In this document: one piece after another, positions 46,995 to 56,732 of the stretch
Position numbering within the stretch: the stretch's first letter is position 1
Layout of the letters: each line of letters opens with the position of its first letter
Assembly: GCF_016722895.1 (NCBI RefSeq)
Contig: NZ_JAEQNA010000005.1
Coordinates: forward strand, 248,001 to 312,000
DNA: 64,000 nt
From: Ramlibacter aurantiacus
GTDB lineage: Bacteria > Pseudomonadota > Gammaproteobacteria > Burkholderiales > Burkholderiaceae_C
Direction: 5' to 3'
Program-made: the position numbers and the translations under genes
Notes under the pieces: generated by a model
The model's database searches: none
What the model was told of the DNA's origin: nothing
What the model saw: the letters and a program-made list of their open reading frames with translations, nothing else

Positions 46995-48104
46995 GTGCCG
47001 GACCTCTACATCGGCCTGATGTCGGGCACGTCGCTCGACGGTGTGGACGGCGTACTCGTCGAGTTCACGGCCGGCTCGCTGCGGGTCCTCGAGCATGCGA
47101 GCGTCGATTTCGACTCTCCCCTTAGAGCCGAACTGCTCGCGCTAAACACCTCGGGCCCCGACGAACTGCACCGTGCCGGGTTGGCGGGCAATGCCCTGAT
47201 GCGGCTGTACGCTGGATGCGTCAGACAGCTCCTCGACCTTGCCGGGCTGGAGGCAGCGGCCATCCGCGCCATCGGTGCTCACGGTCAGACGGTGCGACAT
47301 CGGCCGCAGTGCTTCGATGGCACTGGCTACACCTGGCAACTGGCCCAGCCTGCCCTGCTGGCCGAGCTCAGCGGCATCGACGTGGTGGCCGACTTCCGCA
47401 GCCGTGACGTGGCCGCCGGTGGCCAGGGCGCGCCGCTCGCGCCGTTCTTCCACCGCGCTTGGCTCGGAGCGCCCGATCAGGTGCTGGGGGTGCTGAACCT
47501 CGGCGGCATCTCCAACCTGAGCCTGCTGCGCGCCGACGGCAGCCAGCTCGGATTCGACTGCGGTCCCGCAAACGCCCTGATGGACGGCTGGTGCGAGCGA
47601 CACCGCGGGCAGCCCTACGACGCCCAAGGGCAGTGGGCCGCTGCCGGCCACGTACTCGCGCCCTTGCTGCGTGAACTGCTGGCCGAGCCGTTCTTCGCGG
47701 CGCCGCCACCCAAGAGCACGGGTCGCGACCTGTTCAACCTCGATTGGCTGCACGCGAAGCTGGACCACTTGCCGCCGGCAGAGCCTGTCGACGTTCAGGC
47801 CACGTTGGCCGAACTGACCGCGCAGTCATGTGCCCGGGAGGTGCATCGGCACCAGCCCGATCTCGGCGAACTGGTGGTGTGCGGTGGCGGGGCGCTCAAC
47901 ACCCACTTGTTGCGGCGCCTCAGCGCCGCATTGCCGGCGACCCGGGTGGTTTCCAGCGCCGAGCGGGGCTTGCCGCCGACGCAGGTGGAAGCCGTCGCGT
48001 TCGCCTGGCTGGCGCAGCGCTGCATCGAACGCGACGCACTGCCCCTGCAAAGCACAACGGGCGCCAGAGGCGCCCGTGTATTGGGTGGGGTGTATCCGGC
48101 CTGA
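46995..48104 (+). CDS. anmK: Anhydro-N-acetylmuramic acid kinase
   Basis: AnmK phosphorylates and opens 1,6-anhydro-MurNAc released by lytic transglycosylases, giving MurNAc-6-phosphate. The GTG at 46995 gives 369 residues. Signatures are GLMSGTSLDGVDGVL at the N-terminus, AIGAHGQTVRH, DFRSRDVAAGGQGAPL, LNLGGISNLS and GFDCGPANALMD. It starts 21 bases after the M23 peptidase gene and converges on erpA. A 9-bp GC hairpin lies in its last codons. Confidence 0.95.
   Translation: MPDLYIGLMSGTSLDGVDGVLVEFTAGSLRVLEHASVDFDSPLRAELLALNTSGPDELHRAGLAGNALMRLYAGCVRQLLDLAGLEAAAIRAIGAHGQTVRHRPQCFDGTGYTWQLAQPALLAELSGIDVVADFRSRDVAAGGQGAPLAPFFHRAWLGAPDQVLGVLNLGGISNLSLLRADGSQLGFDCGPANALMDGWCERHRGQPYDAQGQWAAAGHVLAPLLRELLAEPFFAAPPPKSTGRDLFNLDWLHAKLDHLPPAEPVDVQATLAELTAQSCAREVHRHQPDLGELVVCGGGALNTHLLRRLSAALPATRVVSSAERGLPPTQVEAVAFAWLAQRCIERDALPLQSTTGARGARVLGGVYPA
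48057..48077 (-). terminator. Probable intrinsic terminator of erpA, inside the anmK 3' end
   Basis: ACGGGCGCC (48057-48065) and GGCGCCCGT (48069-48077) form a perfect 9-bp stem with a 3-base loop. On the minus strand it is followed by TGTGCTTTG, a weak T-rich tail. It lies 40 bases after the erpA stop and within the anmK coding sequence. Confidence 0.5.
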
Positions 48105-48116
48105 GAACGGAAGGGG

Positions 48117-48482
48117 TCAGACCGTGAAACTGGAGCCACAACCACAGGTGGTGGTGGCGTTCGGGTTCTTGATGACGAACTGCGCGCCCTGCAGGTCTTC
48201 CTTGTAGTCGATCTCGGCGCCCACCAGGTACTGGTAGCTCATGGCATCGATCAACAGGGCGACGCCGTTCTTGCTCATCACGGTGTCGTCGTCGTTGACG
48301 ATCTCGTCGAAGGTGAATCCGTACTGAAAGCCAGAGCACCCGCCGCCCTGCACGAACACGCGCAGCTTCAGGTCGGGGTTGCCCTCTTCGGCAATGAGAT
48401 CCGCCACCTTGGCCGCGGCGCTGTCGGTAAACAGCAGCGGGGCGGGCATCTCGGTCGGGGTGGTCTCGGCGACTTCGCTCAT
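48117..48482 (-). CDS. erpA: Iron-sulfur cluster insertion protein ErpA
   Basis: This A-type carrier delivers [Fe-S] clusters to apo-proteins. It has 121 residues with the three invariant cysteines: Cys49 ([11 protein letters not shown]) and Cys113 and Cys115 (TTCGCGSSF). It lies downstream of bactofilin and the rplM-rpsI operon on the same strand and converges on anmK with 12 bases between stops. This neighbourhood is conserved in many Burkholderiales. Confidence 0.95.
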   Translation of the reverse strand: MSEVAETTPTEMPAPLLFTDSAAAKVADLIAEEGNPDLKLRVFVQGGGCSGFQYGFTFDEIVNDDDTVMSKNGVALLIDAMSYQYLVGAEIDYKEDLQGAQFVIKNPNATTTCGCGSSFTV

Positions 48483-48539
48483 CTGATCTTCCTTGCTAGC
48501 GGACCGGCGATGTTAGGCCATGCGGAAGGTCCGTCGGCT

Positions 48540-48935
48540 TCAAGCGTTGTTTGCTGCCAATTTGAGTAAGGGCTTTTCCTCAGCGGGCGGAAGATGCCTC
48601 AGCTGCCCGGTGAGCACCGCGCCTTGGTGGATCTCCAGCGAGCCATAGCTCACGTCCCCTTCGACCCGCGCCCTCGGCTGCAACTCCAGCAGTTCGGTGG
48701 CGTGGACCGGGCCCCTGACCGTGCCATTGACGATCACATGGTCGGCGACGATCTCGCCATCAACGATCGCGGTTTCGGAGACGACCAACAGGCTGGGCTG
48801 CTCAGCCATGCCACGGATGTCTCCCACGACCTCTCCGTCGATACGCAGGCCTTCGTTGAACAGCAGGTGCCCTTCAATGCGGCAACCTTGAGCCAGCAGG
48901 CTCTTGATGGGCGGTTGTGCCTTCTTGCCAAACAT
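48540..48935 (-). CDS. Bactofilin (polymer-forming cytoskeletal protein)
   Basis: The ATG at 48935 (MFGKKAQPPIKSLLAQGCRIEG) gives 131 residues; longer frames lack support. The core is a right-handed beta-helix with repeating hydrophobic six-residue turns: LLFNEGLRIDGEVVGDI, SLLVVSETAIVDGEIVADHVIVNGTVRGPVHATELLEL, and RARVEGDVSYGSLEIHQGAVLTGQL. Bactofilins polymerise without nucleotides and scaffold cell-shape or murein enzymes. Its neighbours include an M23 peptidase two genes away, the class of enzyme that bactofilins often position. Confidence 0.92.
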   Translation of the reverse strand: MFGKKAQPPIKSLLAQGCRIEGHLLFNEGLRIDGEVVGDIRGMAEQPSLLVVSETAIVDGEIVADHVIVNGTVRGPVHATELLELQPRARVEGDVSYGSLEIHQGAVLTGQLRHLPPAEEKPLLKLAANNA

Positions 48936-49018
48936 GCAGGGCTCCTGAGTACGCGGGAAGCTCTTGTACCACGGCCGAGCCAGCGCTTGTGTCGGATAAA
49001 ACCGAGCCAGAAAGCACA

Positions 49019-49045
49019 AGGCCGCCAGAGCGAGCTCGGCGGCCT
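49019..49045 (-). terminator. Probable terminator of the rplM-rpsI operon
   Basis: AGGCCGCC (49019-49026) and GGCGGCCT (49038-49045) form an 8-bp stem with an 11-base loop, 22 bases after the rpsI stop. On the minus strand it is followed by TGTGCTTTCTGG, sharing TGTGCTTT with the erpA hairpin. Confidence 0.5.
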
Positions 49046-49066
49046 CGTGGCAGGGAAGGCAGGCGC

Positions 49067-49459
49067 TTAGCGCTTGCTGAACTGCTTGCGCCGGCGGGCG
49101 GAGTGCAGGCCCACCTTCTTACGCTCGACCTCGCGGGCATCGCGGGTGACGAACCCGGCGGCCGACAGTGCGGGCTTCAGGGTGGCGTCCCAGTCGATCA
49201 GCGCACGGGTGATGCCGTGGCGGGTCGCGCCAGCCTGGCCGGATTCACCGCCGCCGTGTACGTTGACCTGGATGTCGAAGGTCTCGACATGGTTGGTCAG
49301 CACCAGCGGTTGCTTGGCGATCATGATCGAGGTCTGGCGGCCGAAGAACTGCTCGATGTCCTTGCCGTTGACCGTGATCTTGCCGCTGCCTTTTTTCAGA
49401 AACACGCGCGCGACGCTGCTTTTGCGACGGCCCGTGCCGTTGTTCCAATCACCAATCAT
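49067..49459 (-). CDS. rpsI: 30S ribosomal protein S9
   Basis: The 130-residue S9 begins [24 protein letters not shown] and ends [14 protein letters not shown], the invariant basic tail that reaches the ribosomal P site. It also has [19 protein letters not shown]. It follows rplM after nine bases, the universal L13-S9 operon. Confidence 0.98.
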   Translation of the reverse strand: MIGDWNNGTGRRKSSVARVFLKKGSGKITVNGKDIEQFFGRQTSIMIAKQPLVLTNHVETFDIQVNVHGGGESGQAGATRHGITRALIDWDATLKPALSAAGFVTRDAREVERKKVGLHSARRRKQFSKR

Positions 49460-49468
49460 CTCGATTCC

Positions 49469-49936
49469 TTAGGGCTTGGCCTGGGACTGGGCCGTGGCGG
49501 GGGCCAGGTCCAGGGTCTTGGGCTGCTGAGCGGTGTGCGGGTGGTTGGGACCGGCGTACACCTTGAGCTTCTTGATCATGGCGTAGCCCAGCGGGCCCTT
49601 GGGCAGCATGCCCTTGACGGCCTTCTCCAGCGCGCGGCCGGGATGCTTGGCCTGCAGGTCGCGGAAGTTGGTCTCGTAAATGCCACCGGGAAAGCCGGAG
49701 TGGCGGTAGTACTTCTTGTTGAGCTCTTTCGTGCCGGTGACACGGAGCTTCTCGGCATTGATGACGACGATGTAGTCGCCGGTATCGACGTGAGGCGTGT
49801 AAATGGCCTTGTGCTTGCCGCGCAAACGGGCTGCTGCTTCGCTGGCAACACGCCCGAGCACCAGATCGGTGGCGTCAATCACAAACCACTCGTGCTCCAC
49901 GTCAGCGGGCTTGGCGCTGAACGTTTTGAAGGTCAT
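49469..49936 (-). CDS. rplM: 50S ribosomal protein L13
   Basis: The ATG at 49936 ([22 protein letters not shown]) gives 155 residues. L13 signatures are [42 protein letters not shown] and [31 protein letters not shown]. The C-terminus carries an extra dozen residues ([14 protein letters not shown]) beyond the usual end at about 142. A TATAAT hexamer lies about 124 bases upstream. Confidence 0.98.
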   Translation of the reverse strand: MTFKTFSAKPADVEHEWFVIDATDLVLGRVASEAAARLRGKHKAIYTPHVDTGDYIVVINAEKLRVTGTKELNKKYYRHSGFPGGIYETNFRDLQAKHPGRALEKAVKGMLPKGPLGYAMIKKLKVYAGPNHPHTAQQPKTLDLAPATAQSQAKP

Positions 49937-50059
49937 GAGTTTTCCTGCGGGGAAGTGGTTTGGCGGGCTCTTTTCCACGGTCGGTGTCTCTCTGCTGGAG
50001 ACCTCTTAGGTGGGGTTTGGGTATCTGCCGCGGAGCCACAAGGCGCTGCAGAACCGGCG

Positions 50060-50065
50060 ATTATA
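50060..50065 (-). promoter_or_regulatory. -10 box TATAAT for rplM-rpsI
   Basis: A perfect TATAAT is read on the minus strand in the 174-base gap between rplM and rlmJ. The -35 region at 17 bases reads TGCGGT, a poor match, so the promoter may depend on other elements. Confidence 0.45.
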
Positions 50066-50110
50066 CGAAGCCGGCCGCCTGGACCGCAGCTGCGGGTTTA
50101 CCATGGCCGC

Positions 50111-51001
50111 ATGTTCAGTTACCGACACGCCTTCCACGCCGGCAACCATGCCGACGTGCTCAAGCACCTGGTGCTGATCGCCACCGTCAAGTACCTCACC
50201 CAGAAGCCGGCGGCCCTGATGGTGGTCGACACGCATGCCGGGGCCGGACTGTACCGGCTCGATGACGACTTCGTCGCGGCATCGGGCGAGGCGAACGACG
50301 GCATCCTGAAGCTGGCCGCCCATGTGCCGGCCGATGCCTCGCCCCTGATCTCCGATTACCTCGAGCTGGTGCGTGCCATCAACCGCGGCGGCGGCCTGCG
50401 CCTGTACCCGGGCTCGCCCTTCGTCGTCCAGCACCTGTTGCGACAGGAGGCGCGGGACCGCCTCAAGTTGTTCGAAATGCACCCCACCGACAGCAAGGCC
50501 CTGGCCGCTCACGTGGCGCAGCTGGAGGCGGGACGGCAAGTCAGCGTGGCGCGGCAGGACGGCTTCGAGGCGCTCAAGTCATTGCTGCCGCCGCCCTCGC
50601 GCCGCGGGCTGGTACTGATCGATCCCAGCTATGAAATCAAGAGCGATTACGGACGTGTGGTCGCCTGCCTGCAGGACGCTTTGAAGCGGTTCGCCACCGG
50701 CACCTATGCGGTGTGGTATCCGATCATTCCCCGGCCCGAGGCGCACGAGCTGCCGCGGCGGCTGAAGACCATCGCCAACCAGGCGCACAAGCCCTGGCTG
50801 CACGCCACGCTTGCGATCGGCCAGGCCGATGTTCCGCAGGAGCCCGGCCAGGAACGGCGCCCGGGCCTGACCGCCAGCGGCATCTTCATCTTCAACCCGC
50901 CCCACACACTCAAACCTGCCCTGGCCCAGGCCTTGCCGCAGCTGGTCCAGGTACTGGGGCGCGGTCGCGGCCAAGGGCACGCACTGGAATCTGGCGGCTG
51001 A
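50111..51001 (+). CDS. rlmJ: 23S rRNA (adenine-2030-N6)-methyltransferase RlmJ
   Basis: The ATG at 50111 (MFSYRHAFHAGNHADVLKH) gives 296 residues. The N-terminal FSYRHAFHAGN motif is diagnostic. The SAM-binding and target-base motifs are DTHAGAGLY and LIDPSYEIKSDY, the D-P-S-Y form of the D/N-P-P-Y motif. It methylates A2030 of 23S rRNA. It is divergent from rplM. Confidence 0.94.
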   Translation: MFSYRHAFHAGNHADVLKHLVLIATVKYLTQKPAALMVVDTHAGAGLYRLDDDFVAASGEANDGILKLAAHVPADASPLISDYLELVRAINRGGGLRLYPGSPFVVQHLLRQEARDRLKLFEMHPTDSKALAAHVAQLEAGRQVSVARQDGFEALKSLLPPPSRRGLVLIDPSYEIKSDYGRVVACLQDALKRFATGTYAVWYPIIPRPEAHELPRRLKTIANQAHKPWLHATLAIGQADVPQEPGQERRPGLTASGIFIFNPPHTLKPALAQALPQLVQVLGRGRGQGHALESGG

Positions 51002-51119
51002 AGGACAACGGCCCGAACAAGAGTCCGAAGGCGTACTCCGGACCGCAAGCTTGACGTCGGGCGTAGCCCTATTGGCTACAGTCCGGAACCCCGCGCACCC
51101 ACCGGGAGGAGCCCACGTC

Positions 51120-53033
51120 ATGTCCAACCAGTTCTCGCTGCTGCACCAGCGCCGCTTCGCCCCCTTCTTCTGGACGCAGTTCTGCGGTGCCGCCAACGAC
51201 AACCTCTTCAAGTTCGCCTTCACTGTGCTGGTGACCTACCAGCTTCAGCTGAGCTGGCTACCGCCGGAGCTTGCGGGCCTGGCAATCGGCGCCGTTTTCA
51301 TCCTGCCCTTCATCCTGCTGTCCGCCACGAGTGGGCAACTGGCCGACAAGTACGAGAAGGCGGCCCTGATGCGTGGCGTGAAGTGGCTCGAGCTGGCCAT
51401 CATGGTCGCGGCCGCCTGGGGCTTCCAGGCGGCCCATGCTCCCTTGCTGCTGGCGTGCGTGTTTTTGATGGGGCTGCATTCGACCCTGTTCGGCCCGGTG
51501 AAGTACGCCTACCTGCCGCAGCACCTCAATGAGCGCGAGCTGACCGGCGGCAATGGGCTGGTGGAGATGGGCACCTTTGTGGCCATCCTGCTGGGCAACG
51601 TCGCCGGTGGACTGCTGGTGGCCATGCCTGGCATGGGGCGCGGCTCGGTGGGGGCGGCGTGCCTGGGGCTGGCGGTGCTCGGGCTGGTGGCCAGCTACCG
51701 CATCCCGCGATCGGAGCCGGTCGACCCTCATCTGGAAATTCGGCTGAACCCGTTTACCGAAACCTGGCGCAACCTGCAGCTCGCGCACGAGCAGATCGTG
51801 GTCTTTCGGTCGGTGCTGGGGATCAGCTGGATGTGGTTCTTCGGCGCCGTGTTCCTTAGCCAGTTCCCTGCATTCGCCAAGGAGGTCCTGCACGGCGACG
51901 CTGGCGTCGCGTCGCTGCTGCTGGCGACGTTTTCCGTCGGCGTCGCTGCAGGAGCCCTGATGTGCGAGGCCCTCAGCCGACGTCATGTGGAGATCGGCCT
52001 GGTGCCGCTCGGCGCCATCGGCATGACGGTCTTCGCGGTGGACCTGTACCTGGTTTCGAGTGCGCTGCCGCCATCGGCCGGCGCCTGGTCACCGGCGAGC
52101 TTCCTCACTCAGTGGGCGCACTGGCGCGTGCTGGTCGACCTGGCCGGCGTGTCCTTGTGCGCGGGCCTGTACAGCGTGCCGATGTACGCGCTGATCCAGC
52201 TGCGCTCCAAGCCCACGCACCGGGCCCGCATCGTCGCCGCCAACAACATCCTGAATGCGCTATTCATCATCGCAAGCGCCCTGGCCTGCGCCGGGCTGCT
52301 GGCCGCAGGCGTGTCCATCCCGGGTGTGTTCCTGGCCGTTGCGATCGCCAACGCGGTGGTCGCGGTCTACATCTTCCTGCTGGTGCCCGAGTACCTGCTG
52401 CGCTTCGTGGCCTGGGTGTTGACGCACCTGGTGTATCGCTTCCGGATCGACGGCGAGGATCGCATCCCCGTGGCCGGCCCCGCCCTGCTCGTGTGCAACC
52501 ACGTGAGCTTCGTCGACGCCATCGTGCTGATGGCCGCCAGCCCGCGGCCGATCACCTTCATCATGGACCACCGCATCTTCCGCACCCCGGTGCTGGGACG
52601 GCTGTTCCGGCTGGCCCGCGCAATCCCGATCGCACCACGGCGCGAAGACCCGTGCGTCTACGACGCCGCCTTCGAGCGCGCCGCTGACGCGCTCTCACAG
52701 GGCGAGCTGGTGGCCATCTTCCCCGAGGGCGCGATCACCCGTGACGGCGAACTGCAGCCGTTCCGGCCGGGCGTGGTCAAGATCCTGGAGCGCGCAAGCG
52801 TGCGCGGCGTGCATCCGCCCGTCATTCCCATGGCACTGGTCAACCTGTGGGGCTCCTACTTCAGCCGGGTCGAACAGCGGGGCGGCCGACCTGCGGCAAT
52901 GGTGCGACCGTTCCGGCGCGGCATCTTCAACCCAATCCGCCTGCGGGTGGGCACACCCGTCGAGCAACACGCCGCGGAACCCGCGCTCCTGCAATCGCAG
53001 GTGGCCGACCTGCTCGCGGGCGCTGGCGCCTGA
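51120..53033 (+). CDS. MFS transporter fused to acyltransferase (LplT-PlsC type)
   Basis: The ATG at 51120 follows GGGAGGAG and gives 637 residues. Residues 1 to about 420 are a 12-helix major-facilitator domain like LplT, the lysophospholipid flippase, with SATSGQLADKYEKAALMR as the loop 2-3 motif. From about 440 comes a PlsC-type acyltransferase with the catalytic NHVSFVD (H-x4-D) and FPEGAITRDG. In E. coli the acyltransferase is part of Aas with an acyl-ACP synthetase domain, which is missing here. The fusion suggests import and re-acylation of lysophospholipids in one protein. It converges on rlpA. Confidence 0.9.
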   Translation: MSNQFSLLHQRRFAPFFWTQFCGAANDNLFKFAFTVLVTYQLQLSWLPPELAGLAIGAVFILPFILLSATSGQLADKYEKAALMRGVKWLELAIMVAAAWGFQAAHAPLLLACVFLMGLHSTLFGPVKYAYLPQHLNERELTGGNGLVEMGTFVAILLGNVAGGLLVAMPGMGRGSVGAACLGLAVLGLVASYRIPRSEPVDPHLEIRLNPFTETWRNLQLAHEQIVVFRSVLGISWMWFFGAVFLSQFPAFAKEVLHGDAGVASLLLATFSVGVAAGALMCEALSRRHVEIGLVPLGAIGMTVFAVDLYLVSSALPPSAGAWSPASFLTQWAHWRVLVDLAGVSLCAGLYSVPMYALIQLRSKPTHRARIVAANNILNALFIIASALACAGLLAAGVSIPGVFLAVAIANAVVAVYIFLLVPEYLLRFVAWVLTHLVYRFRIDGEDRIPVAGPALLVCNHVSFVDAIVLMAASPRPITFIMDHRIFRTPVLGRLFRLARAIPIAPRREDPCVYDAAFERAADALSQGELVAIFPEGAITRDGELQPFRPGVVKILERASVRGVHPPVIPMALVNLWGSYFSRVEQRGGRPAAMVRPFRRGIFNPIRLRVGTPVEQHAAEPALLQSQVADLLAGAGA

Positions 53034-53049
53034 GCCGCATTCGTGAAGC

Positions 53050-53511
53050 TCAGGGACGCGGATCCGCGCTGCGCTCCGCCGCGTCGGCGATGCGGATCTC
53101 CACCGGCTTGGTGCCACGGCCCAACAGGCCGAGCTTCTGGGCAGCGGCGCGACTGAGATCGATGACGCGGCGGCCGCTGAACGGTCCCCGGTCGTTGATG
53201 CGCACGGTCACCGTGCGGCCGTTGACCAGGCTGCGCACTTCCACCAGCGTGCCGAACGGCAGCCAGGGGTGCGCAGCCGTCAAATCGTGCATGTCGAAGG
53301 GCTCGCCGCTGGCCGTGCGCTTGCCCTGGAATGCCGCGCCGTACCACGAGGCGAGGCCCTGCCCGAGCTGGCGCAGGCCGGTCCTGACGCCCTTGGGCGT
53401 GGCCGGAGCGGCCGTGGAATGGGGCGGGTCGGCCACCGGCAGCTCCTGCGCTGCGGCCATGGCGCAACCCGCCAGGGCCCCACACAGCAGCAGCGCGGCG
53501 ACGCCGCGCAT
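53050..53511 (-). CDS. rlpA: RlpA-type septal ring lytic transglycosylase, lipoprotein
   Basis: The ATG at 53511 overlaps the metF stop (ATGA) and gives 153 residues. The lipoprotein signal ends LAGC. The double-psi beta-barrel domain shows GLASWYGAAFQGKRTASGEPFDM, AAHPWLPFGTLVEV and VRINDRGPFSGRRVIDLS with the catalytic-type Glu/Asp positions. There is no SPOR domain, so septal targeting through denuded glycan is not evident. It is the last gene of the ahcY-tlyA-metF operon. Confidence 0.9.
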   Translation of the reverse strand: MRGVAALLLCGALAGCAMAAAQELPVADPPHSTAAPATPKGVRTGLRQLGQGLASWYGAAFQGKRTASGEPFDMHDLTAAHPWLPFGTLVEVRSLVNGRTVTVRINDRGPFSGRRVIDLSRAAAQKLGLLGRGTKPVEIRIADAAERSADPRP

Positions 53512-54338
53512 CAGCCGGCCCCCAGCTGGCTGCACACGGCGAGGGTGGCCTGGGCCTGGTTCATCGTGTAGAAGTGCAGGCCCGGCGCACCGCCCCGGCG
53601 CAGCTGCTCGCACAGCGCCGAGACCACCTCGATCCCGAAGGACCTGATGGACGCGGTGTCGTCGCCGAAACTTTGCAGCCGCAGCCGAATCCAGCGCGGG
53701 ATCTCGGCGCCGCAGCTGTCCGAAAACCGCATGAGCTGGGTCGAACTCGTGATGGGCATGATCCCCGGCACGATGGGCGCCTGCACGCCCAACCGACGCA
53801 ACTCATCCACGTAGCGGAAGTACGCGTCCGCATTGAAGAAGTACTGCGTGATGCCGGCATCCGCGCCGGCCTCCATCTTGGCGACGAAGGCCTCGATGTC
53901 CGCGCGCGGCGAGCGTGCCTGCGGATGCATCTCGGGATACGCCGCCACCTCGATCTGGAAATGCCGCCCGGTCTCGGCGCGGATGAAGGCGACCAGCTCG
54001 CTGGCATAGCGGAACTCGCCGCCGATGCCGTAGCCGCTGGGCAGGTCGCCGCGCAAGGCCACGATGCGCCGCACGCCGGCTTGCCGGTAGGCGGCCAGCC
54101 GCTCACGGATGCTGTCGCGGCTTTGCCCGATGCACGACAGGTGCGGCGCGGCCGCCACCTCCTCGGCCATGATCTCGGTCACCGCCTGCAGCGTGCCGTC
54201 CTGCGTGGAGCCGCCGGCGCCGAACGTGACCGAGCAGAACTCGGGCCGCAGCGCATAGAGCTGCTGCCGCGCCTGGCGCAGCTTGGCCGCGCCTTCGGGC
54301 GTCTTGGGCGGAAAGAACTCGAGGCTGATGGGAAGCAA
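53511..54338 (-). CDS. metF: 5,10-methylenetetrahydrofolate reductase
   Basis: MetF supplies 5-methyl-THF for methionine synthesis. I choose the TTG at 54338 (LLPISLEFFPPKTPEG) because GAGGAG lies six bases upstream and it sits 10 bases after the tlyA stop, giving 275 residues. ATG codons at 54368 and 54383 would overlap tlyA. FAD/folate motifs are SLEFFPPKTPEG, VTFGAGGST, ALRGDLP, EVAAYPEMHPQA and ITQYFFNADAYF. With ahcY it belongs to the SAM cycle controlled by the riboswitch at 56612. Confidence 0.93.
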   Translation of the reverse strand: MLPISLEFFPPKTPEGAAKLRQARQQLYALRPEFCSVTFGAGGSTQDGTLQAVTEIMAEEVAAAPHLSCIGQSRDSIRERLAAYRQAGVRRIVALRGDLPSGYGIGGEFRYASELVAFIRAETGRHFQIEVAAYPEMHPQARSPRADIEAFVAKMEAGADAGITQYFFNADAYFRYVDELRRLGVQAPIVPGIMPITSSTQLMRFSDSCGAEIPRWIRLRLQSFGDDTASIRSFGIEVVSALCEQLRRGGAPGLHFYTMNQAQATLAVCSQLGAG

Positions 54339-54348
54339 GCTCTTCTCC

Positions 54349-55098
54349 TCAGGAGCCCTTGCGGGCATGGATGAAAAATTCACGGTTGCCGTCGCCGCCA
54401 GCGATCGGGCTATCGTGCCAGCCCATCACCTGCAAGCCAAGCCCGGCACACGCATCGCGCAGGCGCTGCTCCACCACCGGGTACAGGGTCGCGTCGCGCA
54501 CGATGCCGCCCTTGCCCAGCTGGCCGGGCTGCAACTCGAACTGCGGCTTGGCCAGCAGCAGCAGGTCGCCATCGGCGGCCAGCCACGGCACCAGCGCCGG
54601 CAGCACCAGGGTCAGCGAGATGAACGACAGGTCACCCACCACCCGCTCGAAAGGCCGCGCCTCGTCGCCGAGCCGAGCGGCATCGAGCTCACGCGCGTTG
54701 ACCCGTTCGATGCACACCACCCGCGGGTCCGCACGCAGATCCGGATGCAATTGACCATGTCCGACGTCCACCCCCACCACCCGCGCGGCGCCGTGCCGCA
54801 GCAGGCAGTCGGTGAAGCCGCCGGTGGACTGGCCCACATCGAGGCAGCGCCGGCCGGCCGGATCGATGCCACTGGCCCGCAACGCCGCCTGCAGCTTGAG
54901 GCCGCCGCGCGACACGTAGCGGGTTTCGGCATCGTCGACCAGTTCGATGGCGGCATCCACCGGCAGCTCGTCGCCGTTCTTGCCGACGGCACGCCAGTCA
55001 CCGGCGGCACGCCAGCGCACGCCGGCCGCGATCAGCCGCTGCGCCTGTGAACGGGACGCCGCAAGGCCGCGTTCGACGAGGAGCTGGTCGGCCCGCAT
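54349..55098 (-). CDS. tlyA: TlyA-family rRNA methyltransferase / haemolysin-like
   Basis: The 249-residue protein has an N-terminal S4 RNA-binding domain (MRADQLLVERGLAASRSQAQRLIAAG) and an FtsJ-like methyltransferase domain with SRGGLKLQAAL, CLDVGQSTGGFTDCLLRHGA and the catalytic-core lysine and aspartate positions (VVGDLSFISL). TlyA enzymes 2'-O-methylate cytidines of 16S and 23S rRNA. It lies seven bases after ahcY and within the same operon. A SAM-dependent methyltransferase next to SAH hydrolase fits a common metabolic theme. Confidence 0.9.
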   Translation of the reverse strand: MRADQLLVERGLAASRSQAQRLIAAGVRWRAAGDWRAVGKNGDELPVDAAIELVDDAETRYVSRGGLKLQAALRASGIDPAGRRCLDVGQSTGGFTDCLLRHGAARVVGVDVGHGQLHPDLRADPRVVCIERVNARELDAARLGDEARPFERVVGDLSFISLTLVLPALVPWLAADGDLLLLAKPQFELQPGQLGKGGIVRDATLYPVVEQRLRDACAGLGLQVMGWHDSPIAGGDGNREFFIHARKGS

Positions 55099-55105
55099 GT
55101 CCGCA

Positions 55106-56542
<1,437 letters not shown>

Positions 56543-56590
56543 GGATGCTCCAGAAACAGGTTGTTTGGTTCAACCACTGCTGCTCTGGGG

Positions 56591-56618
56591 GCTCACCACA
56601 CAGGAACAGTGGGTGAGC
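56591..56618 (-). promoter_or_regulatory. Expression-platform hairpin of the SAH riboswitch
   Basis: GCTCACC (56612-56618) can pair with GGTGAGC (56591-56597), extended by an inner CAC/GTG pairing. The first arm is the 3' strand of the riboswitch P1 stem, so P1 and this hairpin exclude each other. No T-tract follows, so whether it stops transcription or affects translation is open. Confidence 0.6.
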
Positions 56619-56673
56619 GTCGTTGCGGATGGAATCCGAGCCTCGCACTGATGAGTGCTGCAACGCTCCTCGG
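56612..56673 (-). ncRNA. SAH riboswitch (ahcY leader)
   Basis: The 62-base segment matches the SAH riboswitch core. It starts CCGAGGAGCGTTGC and ends GCAACGACGCTCACC. P1 is formed by GAGCG/CGCTC and P2 by TTGC/GCAA. A small hairpin CACT-CATC-AGTG follows, and the pseudoknot is CCGAG with CTCGG (in AGGCTCGG). It begins 11 bases after a perfect -10 box and precedes ahcY by about 70 bases. SAH binding should stabilise P1, prevent the downstream hairpin, and activate ahcY-tlyA-metF-rlpA. Confidence 0.93.
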
Positions 56674-56683
56674 ATGGACGCGG

Positions 56684-56689
56684 ATTATA
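56684..56689 (-). promoter_or_regulatory. -10 box TATAAT of the ahcY operon
   Basis: A perfect TATAAT on the minus strand would start transcription just before the riboswitch. The -35 region lies in the gap before the divergent ligase gene and is a poor match, AACGCG at 17 bases. Confidence 0.6.
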
Positions 56690-56732
56690 GGGAACGCGCC
56701 CACCGCCGCGTTTGGGTGCGATACAAAGGCCC

